Assembly (NCBI GenBank): GCA_020055645.1 | Contig: CM034546.1 | Coordinates: 98,208,001-98,272,000, forward strand | DNA length: 64,000 nt | DNA from: Tomocerus qinae | Taxonomy: Eukaryota; Arthropoda; Collembola; Entomobryomorpha; Tomoceridae | Direction: 5' to 3' | Part shown: in pieces, positions 39,401 through 52,900 of the stretch | How positions within the stretch are numbered: the stretch's first letter is position 1 | How the letters are laid out: each line of letters opens with the position of its first letter | Made by a program: the position numbers and the translations under genes | Notes under the pieces: model-generated | Told to the model about the DNA's origin: nothing | Databases searched by the model: none | Seen by the model: only the letters and a program-made list of their open reading frames with translations

Positions 39401-40466
39401 TTAGATTTTTCGGGTTAATCTTAAGGCTTCCTCAATGATAGCTGGTGCTCTGAAGCAAACTTCGATTCTGCCACTCGCCTTATCGTAAATTTCAATCTTG
39501 AAATCGGCAGTAATCTGAAATACATGAATATGATTTTAAAAACTCTGCTCCAAATCTACCTGAAATTATACAATTTATGGCTATCATATAAATAATGAAA
39601 ACACTTACGCCACCAGATTCAGGTCTGAGTGGGTATTTAACGGTGTAAGCTTGTCCTCCTACTACAGCAGAGCCTGGAATTTCTGCGTCAAGAGCATGGT
39701 ACTCAAGTCCCTCACCAAAGATCATGGTAAGATTGAAATTAAGGCCTGCACTGTCAGCACCTTTAAAAAACATAGACTAATGAATAATATGCCACACAAT
39801 ACCTTGCGAATGAAAGTTTTATTCGGCGATAGTGTGTTTGCAACGCAGCAGCGTGAGTATGCGTAGCGAATGGTACCTGGGCATTAAATTGTCTTAAATC
39901 ATTTACTTACTTGGAATGAAATCTCCTTCGACGTCATAAGTTTTTCCTGAAAAATAAATATTTATAATAGTAATTTAAAATCTGCTTTATAGCTTACGAA
40001 GGATTTAGTCACTTCTCCGCCTTAGTGTTTAGAATTGAAAAATATATGCTTTTGTCGAAAAATTTGGCTTTTACCTACAACCAAGGTGCATGGGGGTGCT
40101 CCGTCACAGTCTGTTACCTATAATAAAGGAAAATTAGTATTAAAGTAAAGAAATTTCATCAATAATCGTTACTGTTACATTGCATTTAAATAGCATAAAA
40201 TTCGAAATTGAATATTGTAAAAAATTACTCTGAGTTGTATAGGTTCTCCAGCTCCACCTGTTAAAATATGAATTACAAAATTATTATTATGTGGGGATTC
40301 ATGTAATAATCTTAACTACGATGGTATTTTTGTTTAGTATTTGAATTTTTAGTGGGATTTGCATGATATAAATTATATAAAATGTCTTACCGCAAAGGGG
40401 GACTGGAGTGACAACTCCTGCTGTAGCTACAGCCAAAATACAGGCGAAAACGGCTAATTGAAGCAT
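39401..40466 (-). CDS. NPC2-like secreted ML-domain lipid-binding protein
   Basis: Six small coding exons: 40466-40391, 40257-40229, 40117-40075, 39946-39911, 39760-39609 and 39514-39401. They give 149 residues. NPC2/MD-2-related proteins bind sterols or other lipids in a beta-sandwich pocket. In arthropods the family is expanded, with roles in sterol transport, immunity and possibly chemosensing. Residues 1-16 (MLQLAVFACILAVATA) form a clear signal peptide. The mature part shows family marks: VTDCDGAPPCTLVVGKTY, the D-F-x-P strand, and near the C-terminus a single Cys in EVCFRAP. Cysteines 25, 39, 45 and 132 correspond to two of the three canonical disulfides; the third pair is absent. One N-glycosylation site lies at Asn71 (NLT). 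The gene has its own TATA box. Paralogue-level naming is not possible. Confidence 0.9.
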
Positions 40467-40549
40467 TTTGGGTTTGTTGTGTATATCAATTGATGTAAGT
40501 TTTCAGAGAGACGGTTAATGCAGCAATGATTGGCATTAGAACAGAGACC

Positions 40550-40557
40550 CTTTTATA
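40550..40557 (-). promoter_or_regulatory. TATA box of the NPC2-like gene
   Basis: TATAAAAG on the minus strand, 84 bases upstream of the ATG. This predicts a start near 40520-40525 and a 5' leader of about 55 bases. Such a strong TATA suggests tissue-specific or inducible expression, which is inference. Confidence 0.6.
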
Positions 40558-40569
40558 TGTCCGAGTATT

Positions 40570-43100
40570 GAGATGAAGGTATAACTAATTACAATTTTTA
40601 AAGCGATTATTAACTACCGGTACTTGATTTCGTTGCTTATCATGGCAAAATGAGGATTGTTAAGTAGGATTACCTTTTCAATCTTCAAATTATGAGTGAT
40701 TGATCTAACCTTAACTTCGTTATCATAGAAAAAAGCTTACTTCATGCATGTTCTACTTTGCCATTAGGGGTGCAATAAATGTGTTATTTTAAGTGCATAC
40801 ACAATACACTGCAAATCCATAGTATTTTGCTATAAACATAATAAATCAGTACATCACTTCAGAAGTTTTAAAGCACGAAGTTGAAGTGCTTATTGTGTCT
40901 AAGTCCCACAAAAACAATTTACTTAATGATGTTCAAAATACATGTGTTCCAGCCTGTATTAGCAAAGGATAATTTTAATACCCCGTTTTGTCTCGATATT
41001 GTAAACATTTTGCATTTATCCTCTGCTAATTGCCACCTAGATCATGTACATAGACAAAGTTAACATAGCAAAAACTACTTTCTATATGGATCATGTAAAG
41101 GAATTAGTAGCGTATATTGCTGGTTCAGATAAATTGCTGTATAATTAGTATTATAACGATTCCAATTCAATTCTATATATAGCAAACTATATATAGTACG
41201 CCTGCAACCCGCACCGCACCCTACATTTCATTCGACCAGCAGACTACGCCCATCAGAAATTATAACTCGTATATCTTATCTATCTGATTATAATATTATT
41301 AACATCATTAAGTAGTTAATACAGATATTTATAGCATTTAGCAAACCCAAATGTGATATTGAGTGCTGACTTATTTTTTCGAGATATCCCAGAAATGGCA
41401 TCTGCAGTGATAATATGATAAAATATGACATGCATGACATATGGACACAGTAACAAACACCAATGTTATCCTACACTGTCTAATCCCTGTTACCTATGTA
41501 TTAACCAGCATAGCAGCATCAGTCTGTTTTAGTCCACCACTTAATTGATTGACGATAGTAACTAATTAGCTGTAATGCATGAATTGTATACATGTGCAGA
41601 ATTGTTGTTGTACTGGAACCTGGAACTCTCAATTAGTAACATCTACAGAAATGAAACAACTTGTAAACATGACTATTCACATGAAGTTGACATGACATAG
41701 TCAATAACTTTTGCACCTGGATTTATAAGATTTTGTTGACGGGCTAACACCATCATTGACACCAATATGTTTTGTTATCCCAATGTACTGGAGTGGAAAT
41801 GTTTCAAGTACAAAGAAATAAAACTCTACATGTACACCATTTAGTTATACAGTTATCCTTTATGATTAATAGAAGTCAAAAATATAAAAACAATATGGCA
41901 AACCACTTGTAATAGTCAACTAATTTGCATACTTTCAATTATAAGTTTTATGCTTTTTTAATGCATCTTACTATTAGTATATACTTCCATGGTTTTATGT
42001 AATGCTGGAAATATTATAAGTAACTCATAATCAATGTAAATGGAAGATAATATGAAAATGAAATGGCATACTATTCTCGTAATCTGTTAATATAACTGTG
42101 TACATTAGTATTATAATAGTTGCTACAAACTATATAGTAGGATGCATCCGAATGGGAGAGCATATATGCAAGCATTATTTAATTTCAAGAAGTTTGTACC
42201 TTCAAATTGAAATCTGCACATGTAAGGAAATGTTAAGGATGAGATGAATGCATTATTGTGTGCAACTACAAATAAGATACAACGAACGGCGCTCATTGTG
42301 AACCATCCAAAGGAGAACTTAAAAATTGTAAACAAATGAAGTAGAAGAAATAGTTATTGCATAATAAAGTTTTAAGTTACACCCTTAAACAGGTTACATA
42401 AAGAATGCAAATGAAAGCAAAAAATATTTAACCCGATTTTTGATATTATATTTATATTTTAGAAAAACTACCAATTTCTCGTATCTGTGTATTGTAATGT
42501 AAATACTACTAAAACAATACATTTGAACGTATCAAGTACACATATTTTATAAATGCAAATAAATATGTAATTGATAATTAGATTGTAATATGCAATGCAT
42601 AATTTTCTAGCAATGCATTATATTTGGTCCTTTTACTACTGTAGTTTAATGTAGGACCCAAAGATTGTTAGAAAGTTTTTCTGACGAATTTAATTTTAGT
42701 TAGGAATGCCTTGATTTTGAATGGGTATATTATATCTGTAAAAACCTTAACTGTGAACACTAAACAACAGCTTTGGTAAGTTAAAGTTGAACCAATTCAT
42801 CCCTCTTATTCCTATATGATAACAATTATCTGTTTTTCAATGTTCCTGAATTGGCATAATTATTGCCAATTTAAAATTATGTTGCGAATACAATATGATA
42901 TTGCAATGCTGAATTTTACTTTATTGTATTGGGTTATTTATTTTTTAGACAGAAGAGTACATTGTACTTCTTGAATAACCTGGACGATTTCTCCTGAGGA
43001 TACTGTAGCATATCGCTTCAATCTTTATGGGACGGGGTATATAACATAACAGTAGAGCCTCCAAGAATTTGATTGCGTTGTGATATCAATTACCCATGAA
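40570..43100. other. Intergenic region between NPC2-like and zinc-finger genes
   Basis: The genes at each side are divergent, so two promoters should lie here. The DNA is AT-rich with no recognisable coding exon. The palindromic CTATATATAGCAAACTATATATAG at about 41172-41195 is a small self-complementary AT tract. Confidence 0.4.
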
Positions 43101-43127
43101 TTTATCGAATGAATAATTCTAAGTAAA

Positions 43128-46100
43128 ATGTCGAAAACGGCTAAGTGTATATTTTGCTACACGCAAATATTCGACACTCTGAGTTCTTTTGAGAACTCTG
43201 ATGAGGCAAATGACTTTTTTTATCGAGGTGGTAAAACAACATTACGAATTCTTTGCCGTCTTCTTAGAATTCCCACAACTTCATATTCTTCTGAAGAATA
43301 TTGTGATTTCGAGGCTCCTATTTGTTTCACGTGTGACGGGGATATGAGACGCATCAAGGAATTGTTACAAGACTTAAAAAATATTCGTTGTAATTTGTAT
43401 GAACTGAGGAAAAAGATACTATCCGAAATGATCAAAAGCCCTGATTGTGTTGCCAAATGTGAAACAAAGAATACGACTGAGACTGCATTTTCGAAAATAA
43501 GAAAAACCGTTTTAAAAGGTAAGAATTTGAACATACTTCTGTTTATATGTTAACTAATATTAAAAGAACCATACCTTTGAGCAATACAAAATGTAGTTGA
43601 AAACTTGAAACTCATATAGAAATCTAAGGGTGCTTGTATGTGCTTAGGTGCAATTATTTACGGCGTCAAATAATTAATTATGCTTTCCAGATTTAAGTAA
43701 CGTAGTCACCGGTGATGACTCCAGAGAGAAACCAGATGAAGCAGCAATTAGCGATTTTGATACATGTGATGGCAATGCAACCCCACCTAGGCTAGATGAC
43801 ATATCTGAAGGCCTACCCCTTCCCAGTCCTAGTCAATCATTCACTTCCGAATTAATGCCAACTTCACCTCCGAAAGTTCTATCAAAGTCTAAAATCTCGA
43901 AAAGACTTAAAAAGGTGAAACCAGGACCAAATTGTTTGAATCCATGCTTTGAAGATAGCGTGTCATCACAACTTAGCATGGGAGCAACGTACCCCAGTTT
44001 GAATGTACGGAAATTAAAGGGTAAAGGAAAGAAACAGGAGTATCTGCAGTTGTTTGATCATCCCTATACAACTGGGGAATCATCAGATGAAGAGAAACGG
44101 ACAGTTCAAATAAAAAGTGTTCCGGATCCAACATGGTCTTCAGCACAGGGTTCTTTTGGGTTAGACTTTGATAGCAGCCAATCTCAAACTCTTGATTCTT
44201 TACCCGACGGTCAGCACTACTCTCAAGTCTCAAGAGGTCGGAAAACTACATCAAGCAATTTTTGGTTGGTGCTATTTTTTTAACTGCGTATTTTGTTTCA
44301 TCAATACAATTGACTTAATAATTTTGTATGTGTATAGCAAATTAGAAAAACAACCGAAGAGTGAGACGCATAAATCGTCAGTGAGACAAATTGAAATTCA
44401 TGTAATTGGAGTTGATGGCAAATCACTGGAATCCATTCAAACTGTTGGCGTAGTTGAAGATGATTGTCCTAATTCTCTCACAGTTGAGGGAATGTTACAA
44501 GAAAATTTGTCTGTGGTGTCTTTTAACAATCAAATGTACGAAGAGAGTTGTTATCCATGTAGCGAAAAGGATTGTGATAAGATTTTTCCAGATGAGCATC
44601 GAAGAAGTATACATCACAAAAAGTTTCATCAAGGTATTTATGCCGCATCGTATCTATTAATAAATACATTTATATATTTACCTAAATGTAATATTATGAT
44701 TTCTTTGCCTATATCGTGTTGAAATTCCACCATGAAAAATTTCTAAAGTGGTCTGTATTTTTAACCATATTTAGGTATAACTTTACCATACCAATGTGAT
44801 GGGTGCTGTAAATCATTCAAGAATGCAAAGCAGCTAAAAACTCACATTTTGAAACGCTGTGTTATCTCTGCCGATACATCAGAAGTGCAAAACACGCATA
44901 AAAAAGCCAAAAGAGGTTTGCAATAATTATTTTTTGCTAATATTCCATGTAAATAACTTAAAATTTGATCCCACTTGATCCCATCTTTTCTCACTGTGTC
45001 ATTTCTTATGGTTCAAAACAGTTAATATAAAAAATCATAAATGCGACCACTGTCCAGAAAGATTTCGCAACCCTGGAGAACTTACTATCCATACAAGGAG
45101 GGTGCATACTGGAGAAACACCATTTGTTTGCACTCAAATGGACTGTGAAAAGAGTTTTGTCAGTGCTCTAAAATTAGAATTCCACACAGAGCAAGATCAT
45201 AATGAAGTTGCGCCCCTTAAGTGTGAATTCTGTAGTAAAGGCTTCTTTCGGGAACATCGTCTAAGGGATCACAGAAAGATTCATACCGGAGAGAAGTATG
45301 GAAATCATATTTTTATCTTACAAATTTTGCCAGTTTCTTTATTTGAAAATTATTTAAACATTTGGTTCAATGTTGCGCTTTTCAGATCTTATTTGTGCGA
45401 AATATGCAGTAAGTCTTTTACTCAACCTGCTTACTTACGCTACCATCAAACCCAACACGACGAATTGAACTTTCAACCGTACAAATGTGACCAATGCAAC
45501 AAACGTTTCGCTACGCCTGCAAATCTAAAGTTACATGTTACAACCCAGCATGAGAAATTCTACAGGTATAGATGTGAGGTTTGTAATCATGGGTCTACTC
45601 ACATGTCTCATCTAAAGCTCCACATGAGGGTATAGTTTAAAACATTAATTAATTATTGGAACCATTTCTATTTTCTATTAGTTCGTACAACTAATTTAAT
45701 TATTATATTCCATTTTCAGAGTCATACTGGAGGTTTGTACCATATTTACTATTAAATATCACTCTTCGTTTCTTTAACTTTGTCTTATAATTTCTGAATT
45801 AATACCAATTGTATTTTCGCTAACAATATTTCATGTTAATATTTGCTAACAGAACGTCCATTCCAATGTCAGATTTGCAGTAAAGGATTTATGAGAGGAG
45901 CACAACTAAATATCCATTTGCGTAGCCACACTGGAGGTACATTTTTGACTTTTGTACTTTATTATTGCACCTAAGGACTACTCTCACTTAAAGAATTTGT
46001 TTTAAGATCGCCCTTACAAATGCGGATTTTGCGATAAAGGATTCACCAACAGTTCCAAGTTGAGACGTCACGAGTTATTGCATAAAGACGTTAAAGATTT

Positions 46101-46368
46101 CCATTGTGACGAATGTGGAAAATCTTATACTACTAGATCGTATTTGAAAAGCCATATAAAAGCGGCTCATAGAGATAAAATATCTGAAATATTGGAACCG
46201 GTCCAGAATAACCCTGCCATAAATAAACCACTTGTGTATGCCAAACCGGAGAACAACGGGGACGATCGTTCTGGTTTAATTTTAGTAAGTGACAGCAATC
46301 AGCAACCCAATTTATTTTCTAACGAAGTTGAAACTACTGTACAATATGGCGAATTTATTTTGCTCTAA
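43128..46368 (+). CDS. ZAD-like C2H2 zinc-finger protein (about 11 fingers)
   Basis: Nine exons: 43128-43518, 43691-44264, 44338-44633, 44775-44915, 45022-45295, 45386-45629, 45720-45732, 45853-45936 and 46007-46368. They give 792 residues, in phase. The N-terminus has CIFC (Cys7, Cys10) and CFTC (Cys66, Cys69), the spacing of the arthropod ZAD (zf-AD) dimerisation domain. A long acidic, Ser/Lys-rich linker with an SPPKVLSKSK basic patch follows. Eleven C2H2-type fingers run from residue about 395 to near the end, beginning with a degenerate CSEKDC finger and a C2HC finger. TGEK/TGER linkers join several of them. The protein is probably a sequence-specific DNA-binding nuclear regulator; the target is unknown. 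The 13-base seventh exon carries the last zinc-binding His of finger 8. No orthologue name is safe because ZAD proteins diverge quickly. Confidence 0.88.
45720..45732 (+). other. 13-nt coding microexon of the ZAD-C2H2 gene
   Basis: AGTCATACTGGAG, between a CATTTTCAG acceptor and GTTTGT donor, encodes Ser-His-Thr-Gly plus one base. It completes finger 8 (HMR|SH) and begins the TGER linker to finger 9. Phases 0 in and 1 out fit the neighbouring exons exactly. Confidence 0.85.
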
Positions 46369-46749
46369 CCGTCTAACCTGAACATTCTACTCCTGTAACA
46401 AATAATATTTACGAGTTAGGTAAAACTTTACTATTATGTACTACATTCTTTGATGTATCAGTTTATTTTCTAGTTTTTTATAAAAAAATTATAATGTACT
46501 AAACGGAGAAATATATGACAAACGTGGTACTACTTAGCCGTGTATGGTTATTGATTTTTTTTGCCCATAAATGAATTCATGTCAATCCTAATTACCTTAC
46601 TGCTCATAGTACATGTTTTCGTCTCCTGAATATGAAGAAACTCTATATACGTCAATATAAAGTTTTTTTGAAACTATTATCTTTTACCTTCCAACAATGT
46701 AGGTAGAATTCCCAATATCAACCTTTATCATAATTCGAGTCAGTTTTAA

Positions 46750-46755
46750 TTTATT
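46750..46755 (-). terminator. HGSNAT-like gene A polyadenylation signal AATAAA
   Basis: AATAAA on the minus strand about 155 bases past the stop. This intergenic strip also serves the zinc-finger gene, which ends on the plus strand at 46368. Confidence 0.45.
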
Positions 46756-46907
46756 TATAGTATTTATTGCAATATACTAGTCAGTGACAAGATATAATAT
46801 ATTATAGTAAACTTTAACAAAATCAATAGTTTTAAAAATCTCTATTACCAGTAGACAAAATAGTTCATAGTAAGCAGTTATTATAATACAAAATAGACGT
46901 TTACAGT

Positions 46908-49900
46908 TTAAATGACCCAAAAAGTCTTTCTCTGAAATAAATAAATTGCAATGATAACCCACAAAGATGTTCCCCATAAGGATTCGACTAAACGACTGAA
47001 ATGAGTTCGCATAGGTCCGTAGCGATAATGAAAGGGGAGCATTGAGTGAGCAATACTATGGCCAACGTATAAAAGCATAGAATTCATTCCCGGTTCGAAG
47101 AATGGTGAACCGGACCAATATTTCTTGATGTCGATAATGAAATAAAGAGCTGACAAAAGGATGAGGCCAAAGCAGTTGGTGACCAAAACAAACGACAATG
47201 ACCTGAAAGAATCATTCAGAATTAGAGCACAGAGATAATATGAAATTGTAGTTAGACCATCCTAAGGAACGTACCACAAATTCTTGTTCATGGGAATCCA
47301 CCCTCCAGTTTGCGAAGCTCCACAAAGCAATGCACCTGCAGCTCCAGTGACAGCAGCCCATACTCCCCATCGCTTTAGTCGACTGGATGGTCGAGGGAAA
47401 ACGAGCATTGTCACTCCAGTTTGTACACCCAACCAAACTTGAAAAATGGATGTCAGCAAGCCCAAAATCCCCTCTGGAAAATTAATTATTGATTAAATTG
47501 AAACTATGTACACTTTAGAGAACAATTTTATGTAGATTAAATTTTTACACTGACCTGGGTCAAATGCATCTGATTTATAAGTTGCTTTTGCAGTAGGCCA
47601 TTGATAAAGATGACTTGGAGTGAGGATCTGTCGGTCTATATATCCTGTTGCACCTCCTATACATTTCCCTAAATAACTTGAATCTTCATGCAATCCTCCC
47701 GGTCCTAAATAACCTCTGTGTAAATAAAGTAAAGTTAAAGATCATTAGCGAAAAACATGCATTTAATATAATGCCTCAATAAATTACAATAAAAATTAAG
47801 TTTTCACATACATTGGACATCCGGGTACATTCAGGAAGAATGTCAGTAAACAATGTACTAACAAGCATAACAGAACAGCAACCCAAGAAATCCAAATTAG
47901 TTGTATATCTTGCAAAATTGCTTTGAATTTGCTCTGAAATTCATTATTGAAGAATTAGACACTGCAAAATATTAACCTTGTGTCTGACAAAATTATATAA
48001 AATTCTATTTAGATAACGGTCCGTGATATAGTTCCAAGATGAGTACCCATGACTATGACAACCTATTTAAAAAAAAACTGTTGTCATGTCATACTCATCT
48101 TGGGGAACCCTGATTTTAGAATTTGAAAATTGTATAGTAGATACCAATAGATACTATATGGGAGACATAGGCTGTTGTCCTTGACATTTGAGAATAAACA
48201 ATTTAATATTTCAAAAAACCTTGCAATATTCGCAAATGTAAATTCGGACTGTGAGATCTGATGAAATTGACTTCGACAGTAATGCTGTCAGGGACCGATT
48301 CCTACGAGGGAATCACTCCTAAAAGACTTTACTCCTAAAGCACTCCTAAAAAGTACTTCTTCCTCCAATGTAATATATTAACTGATTGTTTTTAATTAAT
48401 TTTAGAGTTAACTTTTATACCACATCTAATCGTGACTATTCGATTGGTTTACAAATCAGTTTAATTCTCAGTATCTTTAATGTTAGTTAACTGTTAAGAC
48501 AATCTTAAGCTGTTATTGCATGATGAAGCTGCTGGACATAGTATTAGCTGGCTTTAGGAGTTCTTTAGGAGTAAAGTCTTTTAGGAGTGATTCCCTCGTA
48601 GGAGTCGTTTCATGTAATCGACAGTAATATTTCTTGGTTCCAATACCGTTTCTGGTTTCGTGATGTTGGCTTTCATGCACAGCAATACTAAAGTAGAAGT
48701 GACCAAATAGCAGATTCCGAAACGCTGCAGAACTCCAGGCAATCTCATAGTTTCAATATCTGCAGCACCCCAAATGGTCCCAAGCATAACACCGATGGCT
48801 GTCAGCTTCAACGAACGAATCACTATTCTCTTAAAGATTTTAAGCTTCGATGTTTTCCTTTTTAGCTGGGAGGAAATGGAAATTGAGGTTGAAATCCCCA
48901 TGCACCACAAAAACCTGAAGATTAGAGCATCAAATATTGAAACTTCTTTCATCATTGTCATCTCGTAATTACGACTCAGGTTAGATGAAGCTTTAGGCTC
49001 CAAATTCCACATAGTATACTCATTAGTGTACTCACCATGGGAAAACCAAGTCAGCAACATAAAGACCATCCCAGGTAGCATGCTCAAAAAAGTAATAGTG
49101 AGCTCCACCGTCATTCACGAAGATCATAATAGTGATGCATATCCTGTTCAAGAAACAAAGAGTCACATTTCATATTGATCCAAAGTATTAGGTAGTTATT
49201 GATTACTACATACAGCTGTACGATTGATCTTAATATTCGACTGATTAATTTCTAGCTGGTACCTATAAGTTTTGATTATGAAGTACACAGCATGATATCT
49301 AGGAAAATGCAGTTGAGCGTCCTTACATATGTTCTTACTATTTACGATTGTAACTTACAATGTTAAGTAGAATATGATCAAGTATTAAAGTATTCTATTA
49401 AATAGATGTTTATCTTTACTACTGCCATACTGACAACAATGAAAGAACGAAAATAGTTTAACAATGAGGGAGATAAGATTTGTTTGTAGCTACACAATAT
49501 TATAAATCCATCGGTTACATCATAGATTACCAAGGACCTAAACTAATCTTCGAGAGTAAACAATTAAACTGCATTATGTAATATTCATTTAATGAATTAT
49601 GTACAACATAGTTGTTTGCAGTTTTTAGTTAGAAAAAGTTCCTGGTATAGCATAGCTGATAGTTTGTTTTTGGGCTGTGTAATTAAACGTGCATGAATTT
49701 GGATAGTCTGTCTTATTCTGTGCATAAAAATTAATGAAGCATGCGTTTAAGTAGGGGTAAGGTTAAAGTCAAAGTCAGTGTTTACGTATTCTTAGAGATA
49801 AAATATTTATTTACATGACTGTGCTCATTTTCATCTAATATCATGTATAATACCGTCAAAGGTTCCACAAATAGTTTCATAGTAGTCTTCTTGATCTCTT

Positions 49901-52900
49901 CGTTGGGAATTATAAAATGAGAAATTAAGACTTAGGACTACATTTTAAAAACAATTGTTTTGCTTGTCAAAAATATTGGTATAATTTATGGCTCTGTTTA
50001 TTGAATAAACTGAATTGTAGGCTGAATGTTGTAAAAATTCTCATTTCAGCAGGCAGTACAGAGTGCAGTTTTAACTTACATTTAAATATCACATGTCAGC
50101 ATATTAGCTTTTTACTGCCTAGATTAATCTTTGTATGAATCAAAACATTCTTTGTGTACCTCATGTTTAGTACTATGCTTAAAATGTTCAATTTAACTAA
50201 GTATCAATGTCGCAAGTTTGGATAGTAGCGTAACAGTACAGAAAGCAAGACAATTACATGTATAGATTACGCAAGTTTACAAAGTTGAGATTAGATTACT
50301 TGAATAAACTCAAAGTTCAGTTTCATTTGGCTAGGAACTACCTATCTAAAACACAATACTCTTATTTACAATGATATGCATATTTACATATGCAAACAGT
50401 TGCTGACTGCAGTAAAATCCACATCCTTAATTGATAAAACTCTAAATTGGTAGTATGTATGGTATATAAAAGGACTAAGACAAATTGAATAGTAGATGAT
50501 GATGTGGCTAAGATTATAGGAAAGCTATTGCTATTGTCAATTTTAGTGCTGACACTGATTGAATAAGTTAAAAATAAGTCGTTCACTTGCATTGTGTAGA
50601 TTTAATTTTGAACATTGAATTAGTGCAAGATAAGGATTTGGGAAGGCAGTATTAACATTGAATTGAAAGTAATACCCTCGGAAAGTATCCAACGATCGCA
50701 ATCTTTGCCTTGGCGTTGATGGCTTCTGCTGTGTCGTTGACGAAGCAGACTGCTGATGATGTAAATTTTGACTTTGACTTTTTTGATTGGAATTGGAGTC
50801 GTTATTGGCATTTGCAAGTACATGACCATTGGACGTCCGACGGATTGGTGAAGGTGACTCTGGCTTCTCGCTTTCTGCACTCGTCGGTATTGATGTGATT
50901 GCTGTGTAATGAAATAGCAATATTATATTTACATACTCATTGATGTACTTTTCAATTGGTTAGAGTACGCTTTTATAGTCTAAAAGCCTAAGAACGCTTT
51001 AAGTCAATATTTGAATACAGAATTCTCAGCTATGCTCACAGGAATAGCTAAATCTTCCAAGTCTTTTTAATACTTGCTTAAGAATGAGGGTTCCTGACTT
51101 GCAAAAATTAAAGTGATTTACATGATTTGTAAGAAAAGCATTAAATTCTCAGAATAGCAATGACTTGCTAGATTCAATAGGAAATTACGTGCTGTCAAGC
51201 TACATGGTTCTACCTTCTGCCTACCACATTAAGAATGAACAAGAATCACCTTCCGGATATACGGAACACTGGCTCTAATAGTATTTGTACTTTACAAATT
51301 GCAAAAATTGAGTTAATTTAAGATTTTTGAGGAATCATTCTATGTACTGCAGGAATCTGTAGAAAATTAGCAATAGATGAAAAGACTCACTCGAAATTGT
51401 GACTTGTGTTGTAGGACTCGGTGAATATCCATTGATATGGTAGGGATGGCCATTAGTAGAAGTGGTTGGTGAGATGTTTCGTTGAACTTCATTTGTATCT
51501 ACAGATGCAGGATTGATTTCTGCTTTCGAAGATGTACTAGAAGACGTTTTGAAACCAAAGAGGTTTTTCACTTTTTGATGATATGTTTTGGTCAGAAAGA
51601 CGACCAATGCAAGAACAAGGTAAAAAAGAGCGGCGATTAATAATGCTGCAATAGAGAAACGAAAATTTCAATTTTTAATGGTTTAAATCCCAAATTCTTT
51701 AGTTAATATTTTTTATAGACATTAGCAATGCAGTATCATACTGTCCTTTGTCAATGTCAATGTTTTACTTGAAAAGTTGAAATGCTATCCAACACCAACA
51801 AGAATTCTTAAGACTTTCAAGCAAAAACAACTTTAGCAAAATAAATAATATTTTTGTTTCATCAGGAAAGTACTAAACGAGTGGTAAAGCCGTTTTTATT
51901 GCGAGTTAAAGCTTACGCAAATAAATGTTGACAGGTTCTAGAAGGACGTTTACTCCACATTTGGGATCGCTGGAACTCCCATTGGCAAAGACATCATAAA
52001 CTCCAAATTCTCCAAAATTGTACTCCAGATCACAAAATTTGGAACTAAAATTCATCCATCAAATTAGAATGTCAAATAAAAGTCATATTTTTGAAGAGAT
52101 GGAAAAATAGTTGTGACAGTAGAAATTGTAAAACTTTTGTTGGAGTAGACAGAAAGGCAATAATTTGGTCATCGACTCGCTCAATTGATTTGTACTTGTA
52201 AATGAGTCGGATAATGGTGTGTGGCCATTGACTTGGTCGTTGTCATTGAAAGAATGAAAGAGTGCAAGGTTCACAAGGTTTGTGAGGAATAAAGTGACAA
52301 CGCTATGTCTTTTGGCTTGTGTTATTATTATAATGTAACCACATACTTATAAACAAGAAAAATGCATAAGCGTGTCATGTCAATCTAACAGTACAAAGTG
52401 AATATCTAGTGCATGGACATTGAAAGGAAAACTATGTAAGTAGGTAATTGCTGTCTTGGCTATTGATTTGAACTCATTGAAAGAAGTTTAATTGATTGCA
52501 TTGATAAGCAAACCTGTCAGTTTCTTCAGGAGCAGTTTCAACGAGTCCGTCCAACCGAAACCGGTATTTCATTGCATGCATTGTGCTAATGGGAAATTTG
52601 TATATTGAGTCATTGATTTTGTCTTTTCTCTGGTACGGACACTGAAACAGACAACAAGACAATTCAAATCATTATTTTCTCTTAGCAATTAACATGATTA
52701 TTCAGGACATCACCTATAATCTTAACATCTATTAAAACGGTACTTAATTAGAAGCATTATAACTTGTTACCTACATCAAACTATGTAAAGCTTATTAATT
52801 GACTTAGCAGCCTTCAGTCTTTAATTGTGAATTTGAAAAATTGCGATACAAAAATTATGCAGATACTATGTGCAGTAAAACGTTTATATTATTGTTATTT

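Noticed and set aside
48581..48646. Apparent extension of HGSNAT-like A exon 7 past 48647 into the foldback element
   Set aside because: The frame runs on, but a proper donor (ACG|GTATTG) at 48647/48646 gives phase 0, which fits the next acceptor. The continuation is intronic.
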